Shown here: piece by piece, positions 22,480 through 32,321 of the stretch
Position numbering within the stretch: position 1 is the stretch's first letter
Layout: the number at the start of each line of letters is the position of its first letter
Source: Marinobacter segnicrescens
GTDB taxonomy: Bacteria; Pseudomonadota; Gammaproteobacteria; Pseudomonadales; Oleiphilaceae
Assembly: GCF_900111555.1 (NCBI RefSeq)
Contig: NZ_FOHZ01000026.1
Location: 1-40,388, forward strand
Reading direction: 5' to 3'
DNA: 40,388 bases
Notes under the pieces: generated by a model
The model's database searches: none
The model's input: only the letters and a program-made list of their open reading frames with translations
Told to the model about the DNA's origin: nothing
Made by a program: the position numbers and the translations under genes

Positions 22480-23826
22480 TCAGGATGCTGGCCGGTCGGC
22501 TCCGGCAATGCGCTGGTGCCAATCGCTGACCCGCAACATCAGGTCTGGTACGTCGATCCGGGTCAGGCGACCATCCTGTACCTGTGGTACGCCGGCAATC
22601 CAGCTGTGGCTTACCTGACGACCGTGGTTGCTGTAGACCAGGTGGGAAGCCGGGTCATAGACCGGTTGCAGGAACGGGTCGCTCAGGTCTACCGCAATCA
22701 GGTCTGCCTGTTTGCCGGGTTTGAGGGAGCCAAGTTCATGGGAGCGCCCGAGGGCCCGGGCACCATTGATGGTGGCCATTGCCAGTGCCTCGTGGGCGCC
22801 CAGGGCAGCTGCATCACCGGAAACAGCCTTGGCCAGCATGGCTGCAGTGGACAGCTCACCAAACAGGTCCAGATCGTTATTGCTGGCCGCGCCATCGGTG
22901 CCGATGGCGACATTTGTGCCCGCCTTTTGAAGGGCATGGACCGGACAGAAGCCACTGGCCAGTTTCAGGTTGGATTCGGGGCAGTGGATAATGTGCGTAC
23001 CACTACTGGCCACCATGGCCATGTCGTTGTCGTCAAGGGTGGTCATGTGCACGCACTGGCTGTGGGCATTCAGCACACCAAGTGCCTGCATCCTGGCAAT
23101 CGGCCGTTGGCCGGTCTGACGCAAGGCCTCTTCCACCTCGAACGCGGTTTCATGGAGGTGAATCTGCAGCGCGGCCCCGGATGATTGCTGCAGCGTAACG
23201 GCCCGCTCAAGGGTGTTGTCCGCTACGGTGTAGGGCGCGTGGGGACCAATGGCAATACGCACCCATGGATCATCGCGCCACTCCCTCAACAGGGCCTCGC
23301 CCTTTGCCAGGTATTCGTCCGGGCCACTGCCCCAGGCGGTCGGCATTTCCATAAGCGGAAAGCAGACCTGGGCGCGCATGCCTGCATCCCTGGCCATTTG
23401 TGCCGCAATTTCCGGAAAGAAGTACATGTCGGAGAAACAGGTGGTACCTGTGCGGAGCATCTCTGCCATGGCAAGCTGGGTACCGTCTGCAATAAAACGT
23501 TCGCTGACAAAGCGTCCTTCTGCCGGCCAGATGTGATCGTTCAGCCAGGTCATCAGGGGCAGGTCATCGGCGAGGCCACGAAACAGGCTCATGGCAGCGT
23601 GCCCATGCATATTGATCAGCCCGGGCAGGACCACATGATTGGGCAGGTTGATGACTTCCCGTGCCCGGTAACTCTGATCCGCTTCCCGCTGAGAGACGAT
23701 GGCCTCAATGCGATCACCCAGCAGCAGTACCGCCTGGTCTTCCAACACTTCGCCGAAAGGTTCGACCGGAATCAGCCAGCGGGCATTGATTCGGATGTCA
23801 GCGGCAATGATAGTGTCTGCGGTCAT
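22480..23826 (-). CDS. mtaD: TRZ/ATZ amidohydrolase, probable methylthioadenosine deaminase
   Basis: A 448-residue metal-dependent deaminase. LINMHGHAAMSLFRGLADD holds the two metal His, LQIHLHETAFEVEEA the third His region, HMTTLDDNDM the fourth His, and GTDGAASNNDLDLF the metal Asp. The family hydrolyses amino groups of 5'-methylthioadenosine or S-adenosylhomocysteine. The divergent mtnA makes a methylthioadenosine role likely: in Pseudomonas, MTA is deaminated to methylthioinosine, phosphorolysed, and fed to MtnA. The ATG at 23826 gives MTADTIIAADIRI; a GTG at 23841 would add five residues. ubiG follows after 41 bp. Confidence 0.85.
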   Translation of the reverse strand: MTADTIIAADIRINARWLIPVEPFGEVLEDQAVLLLGDRIEAIVSQREADQSYRAREVINLPNHVVLPGLINMHGHAAMSLFRGLADDLPLMTWLNDHIWPAEGRFVSERFIADGTQLAMAEMLRTGTTCFSDMYFFPEIAAQMARDAGMRAQVCFPLMEMPTAWGSGPDEYLAKGEALLREWRDDPWVRIAIGPHAPYTVADNTLERAVTLQQSSGAALQIHLHETAFEVEEALRQTGQRPIARMQALGVLNAHSQCVHMTTLDDNDMAMVASSGTHIIHCPESNLKLASGFCPVHALQKAGTNVAIGTDGAASNNDLDLFGELSTAAMLAKAVSGDAAALGAHEALAMATINGARALGRSHELGSLKPGKQADLIAVDLSDPFLQPVYDPASHLVYSNHGRQVSHSWIAGVPQVQDGRLTRIDVPDLMLRVSDWHQRIAGADRPAS

Positions 23827-23927
23827 GAAGGGGCCTGTCACTCCGGCTTGGTTTGTCTGGAAGGGCAGAGTATAACGGTCGAGTCAGACAGCAGCCAGCC
23901 TGTTACATATCCACAAGAGGTGAATAC

Positions 23928-24998
23928 ATGACCCGAGTTACTCCAGATCCTTTTGATCAGTCAGCCTCCCCTGACACCGTCGCGATCCGCTGGCTGGGCC
24001 ATGCCGTGCAGTTATTGGACCAGCGTCGGCTACCCCAGGAAGAGCACTGGCTGACCATCGAAGGTGCTGCTGGTGTCAGCCAGGCGATCCGGGATATGGC
24101 GGTACGGGGTGCCCCGGCCATTGGCATCAGTGCGGCTTACGGGGTTGCGCTGGCAGCGAGGGGGGCGGACGAACGCGACTGGCGAACAGAGGTCGACGTG
24201 GCCATTGCTGTACTGGCAGAGTCCCGGCCAACAGCGGTTAACCTGTTCTGGGCATTGCAGCGCATGGAAAGTGTGCTGAGACAGTGCCGGTCCCGCGAGG
24301 ACGCCGTTGCCCGGCTGGCGGAAGAAGCGATAGCGATACACCGGGAGGACCTGGCTGCCAACTTGGCCATGGCAGATCTGGCCCTGGCGGCCATGGCGCT
24401 GGATAAACCCTGTGCCGTACTGACCCATTGCAACACCGGTGCACTGGCCACCGGGGGCTATGGTACCGCCCTGGGTGTGGTCCGCCGGCTCCACGAACAA
24501 AGACTGTTAAAGCGGGTCTACGCGGATGAAACCCGCCCCTGGTTGCAGGGGGCGAGGCTGACCGCGTGGGAACTGGTCAAGGACGGTATACCGGTTATCC
24601 TCAACGCGGACGGCGCTGCCGGAGCTATTCTGGCCCAAGGCGATGTGAAGTGGGTAATAGTGGGTGCCGATCGCATTACTGCCAATGGCGACGTCGCCAA
24701 CAAGATTGGCACCTATGGCCTGGCGGTACTTGCCCGTCACCACAAGGTGAAATTCATGGTGGTGGCGCCTTCCAGCACTGTCGATATGACGCTCGAGCGG
24801 GGCAGCGACATTCCCATCGAAGAGAGGGATGGCCGGGAAATTCGCCAGGTTGGCGGTATTGCAATAGCGCCGGAGAAGGTGGGTGTGTTCAATCCTGTGT
24901 TCGACGTTACCCCTGCCAACCTGATCGACCTGATCGTTACCGAACGCGGTGTTGTCCATAATCCGGAGGTTACCGGGATGCACAAGTTGTTAGGATAA
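23928..24998 (+). CDS. mtnA: Methylthioribose-1-phosphate isomerase
   Basis: A 356-residue enzyme converting methylthioribose-1-phosphate to methylthioribulose-1-phosphate in methionine salvage. AVRGAPAIGISAAYG near the N-terminus binds phosphate, THCNTGALATGGYGTALGV holds the catalytic Cys, and VGADRITANGDVANKIGTY the catalytic Asp. ATG 23928 has GAGGTG 7 bases upstream. The rest of the salvage pathway (mtnB, C, D) is not in the window. A strong terminator follows immediately. Confidence 0.94.
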   Translation: MTRVTPDPFDQSASPDTVAIRWLGHAVQLLDQRRLPQEEHWLTIEGAAGVSQAIRDMAVRGAPAIGISAAYGVALAARGADERDWRTEVDVAIAVLAESRPTAVNLFWALQRMESVLRQCRSREDAVARLAEEAIAIHREDLAANLAMADLALAAMALDKPCAVLTHCNTGALATGGYGTALGVVRRLHEQRLLKRVYADETRPWLQGARLTAWELVKDGIPVILNADGAAGAILAQGDVKWVIVGADRITANGDVANKIGTYGLAVLARHHKVKFMVVAPSSTVDMTLERGSDIPIEERDGREIRQVGGIAIAPEKVGVFNPVFDVTPANLIDLIVTERGVVHNPEVTGMHKLLG

Positions 24999-25010
24999 CC
25001 TGTCGTCAAC

Positions 25011-25047
25011 AAAAAGGCCGGCTTCCTTCGAGGAAGCCGGCCTTTTT
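25011..25047. terminator. Bidirectional rho-independent terminator
   Basis: AAAAA, then a 12-bp perfect stem GGCCGGCTTCCT (25016-25027) / AGGAAGCCGGCC (25031-25042) with loop TCG, then TTTTT (25043-25047). It can end both mtnA (plus) and prc (minus). Confidence 0.92.
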
Positions 25048-25076
25048 GTTGTAAGGGCAAGCGTGCGGAAAAGCGT

Positions 25077-27230
25077 TTATTCGGCTTTCGCAGTCACGGT
25101 ATCCACAGGCAGGATGGACGCCATGCGGCGATCCAGTTCCAGCATGTCTGCCATGATGTGGCCGCCTTCCCGGACAATGAAGTCGAGTTCGTCGTCCTCG
25201 TTGCCGTGGGCCTCGGCAGCTTGCTGCTCCTCATACTCTTCCATCGCCTCGAAGCTCTCGAAGGGCTCTTCGCCCTTGATTTCCCGGCGGGCGTTGGCGA
25301 TGGTCAGCTGGCGGTGCTCAAGCTGCTGCTGGTAGTCGCGGCGCTGGTCTTCGTTCAGGCTGACCATAGTGGTCTTGCGCTGCTCCCTCAGGAAGTCTAT
25401 TTCCTGCTGGAGCAGACGGAATTCCGGGCTTTCGTCGAACCGACTGGCGTGACGGTCACGAAGTTCATCAATCATGCCACTGAAATCAAAGTAACGGGTA
25501 TGGGGCACCGCCTCGATCTGGTCCCAGGGCAGTGCGCGCTCAAGGGCGTCCTCACCGATCCGCGTGGTATCCACCCGTGACGGGATCTCGATGTCCGGAA
25601 TCACACCCCGGTGCTGGGTCGAACCACCGGATACCCGGTAAAACTTGGACTGGGTGATCTTGAGCTGGCCATGATTCAGTGAGCGGACCGCCTGGACGGT
25701 CCCCTTGCCAAAGGTCTGGGAGCCCACCACCAGGCCGCGGCCGTAGTCCTGGATCGCGCCCGCAAAAATCTCGGAGGCGGAGGCGCTCATGCGGTTGACC
25801 AATACGACCATGGGGCCGTCCCAGGCAACACTTGGGTCCTGGTCGGAGAGCACCTGTACCTGGTTATCTGAGCTGCGGATCTGTACGGTCGGGCCCTGGT
25901 CGATAAACAGGCCCACCAGGTCATTGGCCTCGTGCAGGGCACCACCGCCATTATTGCGCAGGTCTACCACCAGGCCGTCGACGTTCTGTTCGTTACGGAG
26001 CTTCTCCAATAACCGGCGCACGTCCCGGGTGGTGCTCTTGTAGTTCGGGTCACCCTGCTGCATGGCCTGGAAGTCTGCATAGAACGTCGGTATGTCGATT
26101 ACGCCAATGAGGTACTTTTCACCGTTACGCTCCAGTTCAATCACTTCGCTGCTGGCACTCTGTTCTTCCAGCTTGACCTTGTCCCGCTTGATGTCGATGG
26201 AGCGGGTCACGGTTTCGTCGCTGGCGTTGGCCGGTACCACCTCCAGGGTTACCGTTGAGCCGCGGGGGCCGCGAATCAGGTCGACCACCTCATCAAGGCG
26301 CCAGCCAATCACGTTGGTAGGGGTATCGTCGTCCTCCTGTTTCACCGACACAATCCTGTCGGCGGGACCGAGCTGGCCTTGTCGGGCAGCCGGTCCGCCG
26401 GGCACAAGCCGGACAACCTTGGTGTATTCGTTATCCGACTGAAGCACCGCGCCGATCCCCTCCAGGGAAAGGCTCATGTTGATGTTGAAGTTCTCGGAAT
26501 TGCGCGGGGAGAAGTAATTGGTGTGCGGATCCCAGGTGCCGGTAAAGGCATTCATGTAAGCCTGGAAGGCGTCCTCGCTGCGCATCTGGGACACCCGTTT
26601 GCGCTGGCTTTCATAACGCCGGGTGAGGACTTCGATAATTTCGTCATCGCCACTGCCATTCAGGCGCTGGCCGAGTACGGCATTGCGAATGCGCTTGTTC
26701 CAAAGCTTATCGAGTGCTTCCTGGTCTGGCTCCCACTCTGTTTCTGAGCGGTCCAGCAGGATTTCGTCGTCACTGCTGAAATCAAACTGGTCGAGCCCGT
26801 CGTCAAGCAGGCCCAGCGCGTAGTCCATGCGCTCGATAATGCGCTGCTGGACACGATTGTAGATTTCAAAGCCCGGTTGTAGCTGACCGGTCCTCAGTGC
26901 CGCGGCCATTTCAGCTTTCAGAGGCTGGAAGTCCCGGATATCTTCTTGAGTGAGGTAGACACGCTGGCCATCGAGGTAGTCGAGATAGTCATCGAACACT
27001 TCATCGGCGAGTTCGTCATTGATGGCCTGGTCCCGGAAATGGGTGAATTGAAGCTGGCGGGAAATCAGGATGTTGGCGCGGGCCTGCTCGATGGTGGGTG
27101 TCACTGCCGTGTAGGCACCTTCGATGTTCGCCGAAAGGGAAGTGCCGATCCCGGCCAGGGGAAGGAAAACCAGCAGCCCTAAGGCGATACTCCTGGCTCG
27201 GAAAGCTATCGGCATGTTTTTTATCTTCAT
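25077..27230 (-). CDS. prc: Carboxy-terminal (tail-specific) protease Prc
   Basis: A 717-residue periplasmic S41 serine protease that trims or degrades proteins from their C-termini, including lytic transglycosylases and SsrA-tagged envelope proteins. A signal sequence (residues 1-34) is followed by a helical N-terminal domain, a PDZ domain (about 245-335), and the S41 domain with VVDLRNNGGGALHEA, Ser484 in NRMSASASEIFAG and Lys509 in TFGKGTVQ as the catalytic dyad, then a DUF3340 C-terminal domain. Length and layout match E. coli Tsp. The 217-bp leader contains a perfect 9-bp hairpin. Confidence 0.94.
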   Translation of the reverse strand: MKIKNMPIAFRARSIALGLLVFLPLAGIGTSLSANIEGAYTAVTPTIEQARANILISRQLQFTHFRDQAINDELADEVFDDYLDYLDGQRVYLTQEDIRDFQPLKAEMAAALRTGQLQPGFEIYNRVQQRIIERMDYALGLLDDGLDQFDFSSDDEILLDRSETEWEPDQEALDKLWNKRIRNAVLGQRLNGSGDDEIIEVLTRRYESQRKRVSQMRSEDAFQAYMNAFTGTWDPHTNYFSPRNSENFNINMSLSLEGIGAVLQSDNEYTKVVRLVPGGPAARQGQLGPADRIVSVKQEDDDTPTNVIGWRLDEVVDLIRGPRGSTVTLEVVPANASDETVTRSIDIKRDKVKLEEQSASSEVIELERNGEKYLIGVIDIPTFYADFQAMQQGDPNYKSTTRDVRRLLEKLRNEQNVDGLVVDLRNNGGGALHEANDLVGLFIDQGPTVQIRSSDNQVQVLSDQDPSVAWDGPMVVLVNRMSASASEIFAGAIQDYGRGLVVGSQTFGKGTVQAVRSLNHGQLKITQSKFYRVSGGSTQHRGVIPDIEIPSRVDTTRIGEDALERALPWDQIEAVPHTRYFDFSGMIDELRDRHASRFDESPEFRLLQQEIDFLREQRKTTMVSLNEDQRRDYQQQLEHRQLTIANARREIKGEEPFESFEAMEEYEEQQAAEAHGNEDDELDFIVREGGHIMADMLELDRRMASILPVDTVTAKAE

Positions 27231-27262
27231 ATCTTGGGTTACCTGCTAATACCTGGGCTCAC

Positions 27263-27285
27263 GTGCCGATAAACAGTATCGGCAC
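27263..27285. other. Perfect palindrome upstream of prc
   Basis: GTGCCGATA (27263-27271), loop AACAG, TATCGGCAC (27277-27285), 32 bp before the prc start codon. It has no T-tract on either strand, so it is more likely an operator or leader hairpin than a terminator. It could also protect the 3' end of an upstream DUF349 transcript. Confidence 0.55.
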
Positions 27286-27447
27286 ATGACATCAACCTGT
27301 CTGCCGACCGTGTCCGGTTTCCCGTAACCCGGCCAGGGAGGCGGTTGGTGCCGGCCTTTTAAATCATTGTAGGCAACCGCTCCTTGCGTTACCACAGTGT
27401 CTGTTGGCCATGTAATGACAATCTGTCCATATGATGACCAGTACTGG

Positions 27448-29898
27448 CTACGTAAGTTCCATCGCGCGCTGAAGTCGATCGCTCAGCTCGGGCGTGAGGC
27501 TCTCCCGGTCCAGCGCGACACACCAACGGGCGGCAAGGGCCTCCAGGTTAATCGCCTGGTCTCCCTGTGCCTGTTCGAAGCCTTGTTTCAGGCGGCGAAC
27601 CTGTAGTGCCATCCGCAGTGACTGGTCCTCCTCCGGAGAGGCATGTCCGCCGTGAATCTCTGCAAGTACGACGAGTTCACGGGGATCGTGCAGGTCAGTC
27701 TCATCCGAAAGATCCGGCCAGTGGGCTGGTAACTGGGTCGGGGTCAGTTCACCGGCCTGGCGCTGATGAATCCATTGCTGCCACTGCCGCATCTGGGCCT
27801 GGCGACCAAGCTGGTCCAGACGCTCCTTTACCTGCTTTCTGGTGGCACGGAGCGATTGTTTCAAGTTCCCCGAAACAGGGGTCTCGCTCGCTACTTTAAG
27901 TGCCTCAAGTATTTCGCCCGCGTCGGCTTGCTCTGCGCCTGCTGTGTCCAGCCAATGGCGGGCTTTGGCCAGGTCAGACTCAGCTGCGGCGTCAGCCTCG
28001 GTGGAAGCCTGTGCCTTCTGCTGTCGCTGCTCCTCCCTCCTTGCAAAGATGGCATCGCAGGCGGCACGGAATGCTTTCCAGAGCTTGCGATCCTCCCGGT
28101 GGCGGGTAATACCAATGGCCTGCCACTGCTGTTGCAGTTCCTTGGCCTTATCCATCGCTTCTGTCAGTGGGGTATGGTCTACCAGTTCCCGTGCCTGGTC
28201 GACAATGGCCTGCTTGCGGTCCTCGTTGCGGCTGCGCTCTTCGTCAAGGTGGCCCGACAAGGTGTTCATCAACCGGTCAAAGGCTTTCTGTATTGTCCGG
28301 TTATCCCGAAACTCCACGGGCCAGGCTTCCCGCCATTCCTGTCGTGCGGTTTTCTCGATCTGTTCGGCCGCTTTCCAGTCCACCTCTGACCAGTCAGTGG
28401 CCTCCAGGTATCGTTCAAGCTCGTCGCAGATACTCCGGCGCTTCTGTAAATGAACCTTTTTCAGGTCCGAACGTGCCTCGAAGTAGGCTCGGCAGGGCTC
28501 AAACGCCCGGTCAGACGCAGCCCGGAAACGTTGCCAGAGGTCTCTGTCCGATGAGCCTCCAAGGTCCCGCCACTCCTGCTGGAGTTCCTGGATTCGTTCG
28601 GCCTTGGCTTCTGGCTCCATGGGCTGTTCGGCAAGGTATTCCATCTGCTCGCACAAGGCGGTCTGTTTTGGTGTCGTGGCAAAACCCTGCCAGTCACCGA
28701 GTTCCCGCACCTGCCCACCAAGCCGTTGCAGCCTGGCGCGGTAGCGGGTGCCCTCGCGTTCTGGAAGCTGTCGCTGGAGTGACTGCGCTCGTTTAAGAAG
28801 CTGCCGGGACTCTTTCAGCTGGCGGGCCTCCAGGGCCTCCTCCAGGTCGGCCACAGCCTTGTCCAGTTGCTCGAGCTGCTGCCGTTGTGCTTCCGGATCA
28901 GCTTGCGACGTTGGCTGTGGTGTCCGGACACTGGCTGTGCGTGCAAGTACCTGCAAGGCTTCCGGGAGTGCGACAGCCCCGGGCCAGTCCAGCTGCGCCA
29001 GTAGTTGCCTTGCCCTGGCGGGTTCTGGTGACTCGGCTTTAGTCAGCTGGTCGAGCTCATCCTGGTGATGACTGAGGCGGCCCAGCGCAGAGATAACCCC
29101 CCGCAGCGCCACCATTCGCTGTTCGTAGTCCTTCTGTTCCTGGCGGGCGACGTCTGTTTCCCTGGTCGCCTCGAGCCAGCGATTTTCCTGGGTGCGCTGG
29201 AGTGCATCGAGGGAGGGCAGTGCGTTTACAGCCGGAGGCTCGGCTTCAAACGCCTCCAGGGTATCCTGTAGCAGGGTAAGGGTTTGCTGACGCTGCACCT
29301 GCTTTGCCTGATGCTCCGCCCGGGCCTGTCGCTCCTGTTCCATTTCCCTGACCCGGAGGCGGCAATTGTGCAGGGCTGACAGCACCTCGCTGCGAGTCTC
29401 ATTATCGGCTGCGTGTTCCAGGGACTGCCATCGTTGTTCCAGTTTCTGGACCCGCGCTTCATATAGGTTGGTGTCCCTGGTTGCGGCCAGTTCTTCAGCT
29501 TGCCGGACAATCGCCGCCACGGCTTCGTTGGTGGCGCGAGTCTTTTCTTGTTGGCGGCGCAGTTCCTGAAGGGCCTGGCGTACCTGCTGGTAGACTCCCT
29601 TGTCCTTGCCCCGGGCCAGCTTCTGCACCTGTTGCAGGTATTCCGTATCGGTCAGCCCCCGGGCTGCCTCGAGGCGTACGTCTGCGGCCAGACCTTCAAT
29701 GGCAAGCTCCGCCAGGGTTTGCTGGCTGCAGTCTGGCTGAGACAGCAGGGTGCGCTGACGGTCTATCGTGTCCTGGTCAACGCCGGGGGGTTCCTTTCCC
29801 GGAGGGTTATTCGCTTCTGGCCTGGTGCCCGAGCGATTGTCCTGACTGGTCGCGGAGGTAAAGCGCTTCTGGAAGAGTCTCTGGATAAATGCGGCCAT
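27448..29898 (-). CDS. DUF349 coiled-coil repeat protein
   Basis: An 816-residue, highly charged, Gln/Glu/Arg-rich protein expected to be mostly coiled coil. The C-terminal half has several DUF349 repeats built around the WR-type pattern: LQQEWRDLGGSSDRDLWQRF, ARQEWREAWPVEF, LQQQWQAIGITRHREDRKLW with following FRAA or FRAACD. No signal peptide or membrane segment, so probably cytoplasmic. Molecular function is not established in what I know of the family. It is divergent from recX and upstream of prc on the same strand. Confidence 0.85.
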   Translation of the reverse strand: MAAFIQRLFQKRFTSATSQDNRSGTRPEANNPPGKEPPGVDQDTIDRQRTLLSQPDCSQQTLAELAIEGLAADVRLEAARGLTDTEYLQQVQKLARGKDKGVYQQVRQALQELRRQQEKTRATNEAVAAIVRQAEELAATRDTNLYEARVQKLEQRWQSLEHAADNETRSEVLSALHNCRLRVREMEQERQARAEHQAKQVQRQQTLTLLQDTLEAFEAEPPAVNALPSLDALQRTQENRWLEATRETDVARQEQKDYEQRMVALRGVISALGRLSHHQDELDQLTKAESPEPARARQLLAQLDWPGAVALPEALQVLARTASVRTPQPTSQADPEAQRQQLEQLDKAVADLEEALEARQLKESRQLLKRAQSLQRQLPEREGTRYRARLQRLGGQVRELGDWQGFATTPKQTALCEQMEYLAEQPMEPEAKAERIQELQQEWRDLGGSSDRDLWQRFRAASDRAFEPCRAYFEARSDLKKVHLQKRRSICDELERYLEATDWSEVDWKAAEQIEKTARQEWREAWPVEFRDNRTIQKAFDRLMNTLSGHLDEERSRNEDRKQAIVDQARELVDHTPLTEAMDKAKELQQQWQAIGITRHREDRKLWKAFRAACDAIFARREEQRQQKAQASTEADAAAESDLAKARHWLDTAGAEQADAGEILEALKVASETPVSGNLKQSLRATRKQVKERLDQLGRQAQMRQWQQWIHQRQAGELTPTQLPAHWPDLSDETDLHDPRELVVLAEIHGGHASPEEDQSLRMALQVRRLKQGFEQAQGDQAINLEALAARWCVALDRESLTPELSDRLQRAMELT

Positions 29899-30072
29899 GT
29901 CGGTATCCTTCAGGGAATCAGTTCACCGGGCTTCAAGCCTGCAGGTGAAAACGGGTGGATGGTGCTACCCGGATAACGGGCGCCCGGGCACGCCAGGATT
30001 TTGGCGACTGCTCCGGCGCCCGGGCAGGTGGCATAGTCTATCCTCTGGAAACCGCCGGCGGAAAGGGGCTGT

Positions 30073-30552
30073 ATGGCAAACCAGGACAAAAAAAAGGACC
30101 CTAATCAGCAGGCGCCCGAAATTGCCCTGCGTTTACTGGCGCGACGTGAACACAGTCGCTTTGAGCTAACCATGAAGCTTCGCCAGAGGCGCGTCGATGC
30201 CAGGGTCATTGAGGATGTGCTGGATGACTTCGAGGACAAAGGCTGGCTGAGCGATGACCGGTTTGCCGAAGTGTTTGTGCGACAGCGCATGGATGCAGGC
30301 TATGGCCCACTGAAGATTCTGGCGGATCTGCAACAGCGCGGCATCAACCGGGTACCCTCCGAACTGGATGTGGTGCCGGACTCGCAATGGGTCGCTCGCG
30401 CGGTTCAGCTGAGGGACAGACGATTCGGGCTCGGGGATATCTCAGGTGACTGGTCGGAGCGCCAACGCCAGGGGGGCTTCCTGGCGCGCCGTGGGTTCTC
30501 CGGCGACCAGGTGGAGCAGGCCCTGGGTAAAGTCAGAGTGTCGGAGGAGTAA
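30073..30552 (+). CDS. recX: RecX regulatory protein
   Basis: A 159-residue helical repeat protein that modulates RecA filaments. ALRLLARREHSRFELTMKLRQR is the first triple-helix repeat and VIEDVLDDFEDKGWLSDDRFAEVFVRQRMDAGYGPLKILADLQQRG the second, the defining core of the family. The C-terminal FLARRGFSGDQVEQAL is also typical. Unusually it is not next to recA in this window, and I see no LexA box (CTGT-N8-ACAG) upstream. Its last 20 bases overlap the convergent mltF gene. Confidence 0.9.
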   Translation: MANQDKKKDPNQQAPEIALRLLARREHSRFELTMKLRQRRVDARVIEDVLDDFEDKGWLSDDRFAEVFVRQRMDAGYGPLKILADLQQRGINRVPSELDVVPDSQWVARAVQLRDRRFGLGDISGDWSERQRQGGFLARRGFSGDQVEQALGKVRVSEE

Positions 30553-32104
30553 GGCCCATCTCACGGGGAAGCACCAGGGACGTTTCCTGTTCGTCGGGAT
30601 TCGATTCGCGAGTCTGGTACGTGGGCTGGTTTGGCGGTATTGACAGCTCGCCGGAACCGGAGTCGGCAACCATCGGGGCCTCTGCCTCGGACTGGAGGTC
30701 GTAACGGCGTGCCAGCACGTCGTAATAACGTCGAATGTTCTGCACGTAGATGACCGGTTCATGGCCGCGGGCGTAGCCGTGCCGGGTCTTCGAATACCAT
30801 TCTTTCTGCGACAGCAGTGGCAGGAACTCTTTCACATCCAGCCAGCGGTCAGGGTTGCGGCCAGCAGATTCGGCGAGGCGGCGGGCGTCTTCCAGGTGCC
30901 CGAATCCCACGTTGTAGGACGCAAGGGCGAACCAGGTTCGGTCCGGCTCCTGAACATGCTCCGGAATCATCCCGTGGACCTGGCGGAAGTAGCGGGCGCC
31001 GCCCTCAATGCTCTGGCGAGGATTGAGCCGGTTGTCTATGCCGATATGGTCGGCGGTCGACCGGGTGAGCATCATCAGTCCCCGAACGCCGGTGGGGGAG
31101 ACCGCATCCCGACGCCAGTTGGACTCCTGGTAACCGATGGCAGCCAGCAGGCGCCAGTCCAGGCCGTTGTCCTCGCCATAGTCGCGGAAGATATCCAGGT
31201 ATTGGGGCAGGCGCTCCTGGATGTGCTCCTCGAAGGTCAGGGCGCCCACATAGCCCAGCTGCCCCAGATGGCCGTAAAAACGCTCCCGCAGGTTGGCCAG
31301 GGTGCCGTCGTGTTCGATTTCTTCCAGGAAACGTCTTGCTTCCCGGTACAACGAGCCGTCATTGCTGGTGGGGAACAACCAGGCGATGGCTTCCTGGTCG
31401 CTGACGCTGAAGGCTCGCTTTACATTGGGGTAGAACACATGGTTCAAGGCCAGCTCGTTCGCGTCCACCACTGCTGCGGGGAATTCGCCGGACTCAACCC
31501 GTTCCAGTATGCCGGCAGCATCCAGTCCCGAGTGGATGCGGTAGGTGAAGGCAGGGTGCTGCAACTGTAGCTGCTCGAGGTGGGGGAGGTGGTTTGACTC
31601 TGTCGCCACATGCACCACAACATCCTGCTCAAGCAGGTCTTCAATACCATCGAGGTGCTCCAGTCCGCGATGGTAGATCATTACGGATTCAGACGTCAGG
31701 CCGTTGGCCAGCGAACGGAACCGGTCGCCCCAGTCCCGGTCGGCAGACAACCCGGTAAAGCCTATGTGGGCGTAGCCGTCATCAAGCACCCTCAGAATTT
31801 CGCTGTTGCCGTCAGCCAGCCTGACCCGGAGCTCAACCCCCAGGTGGTCGGCAAAACGGCGGGCCAGTTCATGGTCAAAGCCGGTTGGGCCTTCCCGGCC
31901 TTCGTAATAGATAGAGGGGGCATTACGGGTTATGACGTGGAGAACGCCCTCGGCCTGAACGGTTGCGAGGGTATCCGGCCGTGTGCACCCGCTGGCCAAC
32001 ACGACCCACAGCATGGCCAGCAGTATGCCGGACATGGGCAGGTGGTGGTTTCTTGAATGTCGGGACTCACCCAAATTCACAGCCTCCGGAGCGGGATGCT
32101 TCAT
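30533..32104 (-). CDS. mltF: Membrane-bound lytic transglycosylase F
   Basis: A 523-residue enzyme cleaving peptidoglycan glycan strands by lytic transglycosylation. A hydrophobic segment with lipobox-like LASGC (Cys40) anchors it. Residues about 50-280 form a solute-binding-like domain (THE Bac_3 pattern: LHVITRNAPSIYYEGREG, FDHELARRFADHLGV). The catalytic SLT domain begins about 305 with IGYQESNWRRDAVS (Glu327), then GVRGLMMLT. This two-domain layout is diagnostic. It is divergent from purL, a conserved neighbourhood. A later ATG (32035) is possible but lacks a better ribosome-binding site. Confidence 0.93.
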   Translation of the reverse strand: MKHPAPEAVNLGESRHSRNHHLPMSGILLAMLWVVLASGCTRPDTLATVQAEGVLHVITRNAPSIYYEGREGPTGFDHELARRFADHLGVELRVRLADGNSEILRVLDDGYAHIGFTGLSADRDWGDRFRSLANGLTSESVMIYHRGLEHLDGIEDLLEQDVVVHVATESNHLPHLEQLQLQHPAFTYRIHSGLDAAGILERVESGEFPAAVVDANELALNHVFYPNVKRAFSVSDQEAIAWLFPTSNDGSLYREARRFLEEIEHDGTLANLRERFYGHLGQLGYVGALTFEEHIQERLPQYLDIFRDYGEDNGLDWRLLAAIGYQESNWRRDAVSPTGVRGLMMLTRSTADHIGIDNRLNPRQSIEGGARYFRQVHGMIPEHVQEPDRTWFALASYNVGFGHLEDARRLAESAGRNPDRWLDVKEFLPLLSQKEWYSKTRHGYARGHEPVIYVQNIRRYYDVLARRYDLQSEAEAPMVADSGSGELSIPPNQPTYQTRESNPDEQETSLVLPREMGLTPPTL

Positions 32105-32321
32105 AATCCCCCAGAGCGTGGAAAAAGGTCAATCGGTACCGGGAGAGATTGCTTGGACATGGGGGTATTGTACATTTGTTGTTCGCTGCTGTATCCCCGC
32201 ACCAGTTTCCAGTATTATTGCGCCCGATCATAAACGGTGCCCTGATCCCCCGCCTGCCAACACGCAGCGACGGGTTGCAGGGTATCGGTTTCCCAAGTTC
32301 GCGCGATACAGGTTATAACCC

